A stretch of DNA of 8,852 bases. It comes from Bacteroidales bacterium UBA1077. GTDB lineage: Bacteria; Bacteroidota; Bacteroidia; Bacteroidales; UBA932. Positions 5,004 to 8,852 of the stretch are shown here, piece after piece. A model generated the notes under the pieces. That model saw only the letters and a list, made by a program, of their open reading frames with translations. It ran no database searches and was not told the origin of the DNA. The position numbers and the translations under genes were made by a program. The DNA is taken from positions 1 through 8,852 of the forward strand of contig DCCQ01000046.1 in NCBI GenBank assembly GCA_002314195.1, given 5' to 3'. Each line of letters begins with the position of its first letter. Within the stretch, counting starts at the first letter, position 1.

Positions 5004-6122
5004 ATGTCAAATGGCGTAACAGATTTTTCAAGGTTGGAGTTGAATCTCCAGAATTGCTTGGATAACTATAGATATTTCCGCTCCAAATTGAAGCGGACGA
5101 CCAAACTGCTTGTTTTGGTGAAGGCCAACGCCTATGGCCATGGCGCCGTGGAGTTTGCCTTGATGATGCAGAACGCCGGAGCGGACTATCTTGCGGTGGC
5201 GCTTCCCGTTGAGGGAATCGAACTGCGGCAGGCCGGAATCAGTCTGCCGATTCTGGTGCTGACAGCCGGAACGGACTATTTCGATGAGATCATAGACAAC
5301 CATCTTGAGCCCGGAATTCCGAACCTCTACACCTTGAAAGCACTTGTCTCCACCTTGCAAAGCCGCGGTATGGAGGACTTCCCGATCCACATCAAACTCG
5401 ACACCGGAATGCATCGCCTCGGCTTCATGACCAGCGAGTTGGATGAACTCATTGGATATCTAGGGACGCATTCCGAAGTAAGGGTCAAGTCGGCATATTC
5501 ACATCTTGCTGCCGCTGAGGACCCTGCTATGGATCAGTTCACCTTGGGGCAGATTTCGATGTTTGAGAACAATGCTGCCAGAATTGACGCGGCTCTGGGC
5601 TACCACCCTATGTGGCATATTCTTAACTCCGCCGGAATAGAGCGTTTCACGCGCTTTCAGCATGACATGGTGCGACTGGGGGTGGGAATATATGGCATCA
5701 GCGCCTTGCCTGATGTCCGTCTGAAACCGGTCGCTTCCCTAAAAGTGAAGATCTTGCAGATTAAGGAATTGAAACCTGGCGATGGCGCCATCGGTTATGG
5801 GCAGCATGGCATCATCGCACCTTCTGGCACACGGATCGCCACGATTCCGGTGGGTTACGCCGATGGAATCGACCGCCATCTGGGCTGCGGCCACGCCAGC
5901 TTTTCGCTGAACGGCCACCGTGTGCCCACAATCGGCAACATCTGCATGGATATGTGCATGATTGATGTGACCGGAGTTCCGGCCGAGGTAGGGGACACCG
6001 TGACAATATTCGGTGAAGATCCTACCGTGAGCGAACTTGCTCAAATTCTGGGCACAATCCCTTACGAGATAATGGCTTCGGTTCCTCGTAGGATAGAGAG
6101 GGTGATTATCCGTGGTCGTTAA
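5004..6122 (+). CDS. alr: Alanine racemase (PLP-dependent)
   Basis: Interconverts L- and D-alanine in the cytoplasm with pyridoxal phosphate, supplying D-Ala for peptidoglycan. The 372 residues match the family length. The N-terminal TIM barrel carries the PLP lysine K40 in VKANAYGHG and R138 in GMHRLGF. DMVRLGVGIYG holds R224, expected to contact the PLP ring nitrogen. The C-terminal beta domain holds the second catalytic base Y265 in IGYGQHG, the GYADGIDR motif (284-291), CMD (314-316) and the probable phosphate-binding Y354 in IPYEIMASVPRR. It is a free-standing racemase; some Bacteroidales carry a MurF-Alr fusion instead. The start at 5004 fits both the family N-terminus and the promoter word just upstream. 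It is convergent with the helicase gene, with 25 bp between stop codons. Confidence 0.97.
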   Translation: MSNGVTDFSRLELNLQNCLDNYRYFRSKLKRTTKLLVLVKANAYGHGAVEFALMMQNAGADYLAVALPVEGIELRQAGISLPILVLTAGTDYFDEIIDNHLEPGIPNLYTLKALVSTLQSRGMEDFPIHIKLDTGMHRLGFMTSELDELIGYLGTHSEVRVKSAYSHLAAAEDPAMDQFTLGQISMFENNAARIDAALGYHPMWHILNSAGIERFTRFQHDMVRLGVGIYGISALPDVRLKPVASLKVKILQIKELKPGDGAIGYGQHGIIAPSGTRIATIPVGYADGIDRHLGCGHASFSLNGHRVPTIGNICMDMCMIDVTGVPAEVGDTVTIFGEDPTVSELAQILGTIPYEIMASVPRRIERVIIRGR

Positions 6123-6147
6123 GGTACTGATACTTAATTATGTTCTG

Positions 6148-8766
6148 TCAGACCAGACGCATCTTCGCGTATTTCAGCAGCAGGACTTTATCGCCATAAT
6201 GGTCGAAAGCGATCTTGGCTTTGAGGTCGGGGACTGAACCGGTGATCTCAAGTATTTTGCCTTGGCCGAAGCGGTTGTGCTCGATGCGTTGGCCGACCTT
6301 GAAATCGGACATCGGAGCAGGGACAAAATCGGCATCGGAAATCTTTGGCGGCAACGGCCGGTTCCTCAGAGCCTCTATCTTTGAAGCGGTGTCGGAAGGC
6401 CTCGGAGTTGAGACGGGCTTGCGCTCGTACCTGACGCTGCCTGAAGAACCGTATGGATTGCTTCCACCCATTCCGTATTTATTTGCCGTACTGCTGCCTC
6501 CTCCGGGCCGGCCTGAAGATGCGCCGCCGGAATTGCCCCCGAACCGGCCGGATGATCCACTCCCGGAGCCGAACCTATTTGCTCCAAAGCCTGAAACACC
6601 GGAAAAACGCCCTGAACCAAAATTGGAGCTATTGTTGGAGTCTCTGGAGAAGCGCCCGGAGCCGAATCCACGGGAGCCAAACCCGCCGAAATCATCGAAG
6701 TCACGTGAGTCCTCGCCGGAAAAACTGTCGTTCTTCAGCGGATTGGCGATGTACTTGGTGTCTATCTCCTTAATGAAGCGGCTCGGGGAGTTGGACTCAT
6801 GCTTGCCGTTGCGCATTCTGGTGTTGGCGAACGAAAGGCTGACGGCTTTCTTGGCTCTTGTCATGGCGACGTAGAACAGGCGGCGCTCCTCCTCGATGTC
6901 GGCAGGAGAGGCCAGCATTCCTCCGGACGGGAATATGTTTTCCTCCAGACCGGCCACGAAAACGTACGGGAACTCCAGGCCTTTTGCCGAATGCACGGTC
7001 ATCAGGGCGATCTTGTTGTTCGTGTCCTCCTCATCATCCACGTCCACGTTGGACAGCAGGGATATGTTCTCAAGGAACGCTCCGAGGGTGAAGACAGGAT
7101 ATTCAACCTCGGAATCCTCCTCGGCCTGCCCTTCCGACATTAAGTCGCGGAGATAACTGTCCCGCTGCTCCTCAATGAAATGGGTTACGCTGTTGATGAG
7201 CTCCTCGACATTGGATGCCCTTGACTGCGCCTCGATTGACGGGTCGTTCTTGAAGAATGCGTGCAGGCCGCTGGCGTTGGAAATGCCGAGGGCCAGCTCG
7301 TCTGCATCTGTGGATGCCTCTTTGGCTGCAAATCCGTCAATCATCTCGCAGAAAGATCGGATCTTCGCCACGGCTGCCTGCTTGAGGCCGTAGTCCGCGA
7401 ATTTCTCTGAATATGCCGCCTTGAACAGCGAGCATTTGAGGTCGAAGGCCATGGCTGCCAAAGCGTTGAGCGAGGTCTCGCCGATCCCTCTTGCCGGAGT
7501 GTTCACGATCCTCTTGAAGGACTCGTCATCGTTGACATTCACGACCAGCTTGAGGTAGGCCATCATGTCTTTGACCTCGGCCCTGTCGAAGAACGAGTTG
7601 CCGGAGTAGATCATGTACGGCAGGTTCCTCTTCCTGAGCGCCTCCTCCAAGGCTCTGGACTGGGAATTTGTCCTGTAGAGAATAGCGAAATCCTGGTACT
7701 GGGCATGGTCGGACTGCATCCTGTCCACAATCTCAGAAGCGATGGTGACGGCCTCGTCCTGTTCCGACCAACTTTTCAGAAGACGGATCTTCTCACCTTC
7801 CTCCCCGACGGCCACACAGGTTTTCGGAATCCTGTTCTCATTCTTGGCTATCAGTGAGTTGGCGGCGTTCACGATGTTCGCTGTCGAACGGTAGTTCCTC
7901 TCCAAACGGAAAATCCGGCACTCAGGATAGTCCTTCTTGAAATTAAGAATATTCTCGATCTTCGCTCCACGGAAAGCATAGATGGATTGCGAGTCGTCAC
8001 CCACGACGCAAAGATTACGATGCTTTTCGGTTAACTTTTTGAGAATCAGGTATTGTGCGAAATTAGTGTCCTGGTACTCGTCCACGAGGTAGTAGTCGAA
8101 CCGGGACGCTATCGCCTCCTTTGCCTCCGGAAAATCCCGAAGCAGGATATTCATATTCAGTAATATGTCATCGAAGTCCATCACCCCCGAATTCTTACAC
8201 TTCTCGGCGTAGCGGGAGTAGATGTCGCATATTCTTGGCTTCCGGGCGTGGGTGTCGTTGATGATAGCCTGCTGGTTGTTCCGGTAGGCTGCGGCGGTGA
8301 TGAGGTTGTTCTTCGCCATGGATATTCTCGACAGGACATCCTTTGGCTTGTAAACCTTGTCTTCCAGGCCCAGCTCCTTTATGCAAGCCTTTATGCCGCT
8401 CACCGAATCGCTCGTGTCGTAGATGGTGAACGAGGAGGGGTAGCCGAGCAAGGCGGCATATTCCCTTAGAAATCTTATGAATATGGAGTGGAAGGTGCCC
8501 ATAAAGAGCCTTCGTGCCTTCCGTTCGCCGACCATGACGGCGATCCTCTCCTTCATCTCCGTGGCCGCCTTCTTCGTGAAGGTCAATGCCATTATTCTCG
8601 CGGGGTCGCACCCCCTCTCCAGAATGTAGGCGATCCTGCTCGTCAACACTCTTGTCTTTCCTGATCCCGCACCAGCCACTATCAGCACCGGTCCGTCCAC
8701 ACTGCCGACCGCCTTCTTCTGCTCGTCGTTCAGCCCTTCAAAAATAGCGCTCTCATTCTTTTCCAT
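6148..8766 (-). CDS. uvrD: UvrD/PcrA-type superfamily 1A DNA helicase with long disordered linker
   Basis: ATP-dependent 3'-5' DNA helicase of repair and replication conflict, 872 residues from ATG 8766. All core motifs are present: Walker A GAGSGKT (32-38), motif II DEYQDT (229-234), motif III GDDSQSIYAFRG (256-267), motif IV LERNYRS (288-294), motif V TVHSAKGLEF (590-599) and motif VI FYVAMTRAKK (631-640). Beyond the core, residues about 681-777 form a linker rich in Gly, Ser, Phe, Arg and Asn with recurring FGSGRF units. The last 50 residues (FKVGQRIEHNRFGQGKI...) are the Tudor-like domain that in PcrA/UvrD binds RNA polymerase. A GTG three codons upstream (8775) is in frame, but ATG 8766 gives the natural MEKNES start. 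The orthologue could be annotated as either pcrA or uvrD. A -7 promoter word lies 42 nt upstream. Confidence 0.96.
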   Translation of the reverse strand: MEKNESAIFEGLNDEQKKAVGSVDGPVLIVAGAGSGKTRVLTSRIAYILERGCDPARIMALTFTKKAATEMKERIAVMVGERKARRLFMGTFHSIFIRFLREYAALLGYPSSFTIYDTSDSVSGIKACIKELGLEDKVYKPKDVLSRISMAKNNLITAAAYRNNQQAIINDTHARKPRICDIYSRYAEKCKNSGVMDFDDILLNMNILLRDFPEAKEAIASRFDYYLVDEYQDTNFAQYLILKKLTEKHRNLCVVGDDSQSIYAFRGAKIENILNFKKDYPECRIFRLERNYRSTANIVNAANSLIAKNENRIPKTCVAVGEEGEKIRLLKSWSEQDEAVTIASEIVDRMQSDHAQYQDFAILYRTNSQSRALEEALRKRNLPYMIYSGNSFFDRAEVKDMMAYLKLVVNVNDDESFKRIVNTPARGIGETSLNALAAMAFDLKCSLFKAAYSEKFADYGLKQAAVAKIRSFCEMIDGFAAKEASTDADELALGISNASGLHAFFKNDPSIEAQSRASNVEELINSVTHFIEEQRDSYLRDLMSEGQAEEDSEVEYPVFTLGAFLENISLLSNVDVDDEEDTNNKIALMTVHSAKGLEFPYVFVAGLEENIFPSGGMLASPADIEEERRLFYVAMTRAKKAVSLSFANTRMRNGKHESNSPSRFIKEIDTKYIANPLKNDSFSGEDSRDFDDFGGFGSRGFGSGRFSRDSNNSSNFGSGRFSGVSGFGANRFGSGSGSSGRFGGNSGGASSGRPGGGSSTANKYGMGGSNPYGSSGSVRYERKPVSTPRPSDTASKIEALRNRPLPPKISDADFVPAPMSDFKVGQRIEHNRFGQGKILEITGSVPDLKAKIAFDHYGDKVLLLKYAKMRLV

Positions 8767-8807
8767 ATCGAACACGAAAATACGGAATTTTTCCCAATAG
8801 TAAGCAC

Positions 8808-8815
8808 CAAAAATA
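8808..8815 (-). promoter_or_regulatory. Bacteroidales -7 promoter element (TATTTTTG) of the helicase gene
   Basis: On the minus strand TATTTTTG fits TAnnTTTG exactly, 41 nt before ATG 8766. It predicts a leader of about 35 nt. TATTTTCG at 8787-8780 is a weaker, nearer alternative. No convincing -33 TTTG is seen before the window edge. Confidence 0.55.
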
Positions 8816-8852
8816 TGTTGGCGAATATTTAGAAGCTGTTTTGAATTGTTTG

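Noticed and set aside
6119..6137. Inverted repeat TTAAGGTACTGATACTTAA between alr and the helicase gene as a terminator
   Set aside because: The stem is short, AT-rich and bulged, and neither strand has a following T run.
6215..6874. Plus-strand frame of 219 codons, proline-rich
   Set aside because: Lies wholly antisense to the helicase linker. The Pro/Glu composition is the mirror of its Gly/Ser/Arg codons.
8767..8775. GTG start of the helicase three codons upstream
   Set aside because: ATG 8766 is closer to the usual helicase N-terminal length and a stronger start codon.
1..8852. tRNA and rRNA genes
   Set aside because: No cloverleaf with TTCRANNC-type T-arm or conserved rRNA stretches were seen on either strand.

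Overview
The window reads as Bacteroidales chromosomal DNA of about 50% GC. The signs are AT-rich leaders with TAnnTTTG (-7) promoter words in front of three genes, a secreted phosphoesterase with a Bacteroidales-type C-terminal domain, a small MARKK...HPTLF protein and a transposase of the Bacteroidales RAYT type. Genus and species cannot be read from it.

Layout: (1) 1-1441, the tail of an unknown gene overlapping a secreted calcineurin-like phosphoesterase. (2) 1442-1837, a promoter, a small ribbon-helix-helix-like gene starting at TTG, and a 14-bp hairpin with the stop codon in its loop. (3) 1836-2703, a long non-coding stretch: a roughly 80% pyrimidine tract, two adjacent hairpins, the first copy of a 133-135 bp element, and a 5' region for the next gene. 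(4) 2704-3723, a REP-associated tyrosine transposase (RAYT) with HVH and YIFRNP motifs. (5) 3724-4133, nine copies of an 11-bp tandem repeat, the second copy of the element, and a terminator on the minus strand. (6) 4134-4823 (-), a YugP-type membrane zinc peptidase, divergent from (7) alr, alanine racemase, 5004-6122 (+). (8) 6148-8766 (-), a UvrD/PcrA-type helicase with an unusual FG/GS/R-rich disordered linker, convergent with alr.

The standout is the transposase neighbourhood. The RAYT gene sits between two same-orientation copies of an element bounded by 12-bp terminal inverted repeats. Each copy has four related 7-bp boxes in +,-,+,- order with almost identical spacing (39 / 15 / 38-39 nt). 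The boxes and fold are kept while the sequence between them has diverged. This is the expected look of a RAYT with its own REP/BIME-like substrate, here of a type I do not recognise. An 11-bp, helically phased repeat array lies just after the transposase.

The other genes are housekeeping (cell-wall D-Ala supply, DNA repair, envelope proteolysis) and show no shared pathway. A second window-wide signal is strong excess of ATATTC/GAATAT (38 sites, about 9 times random expectation), often extended to CATATTC or CGGCATATTC.
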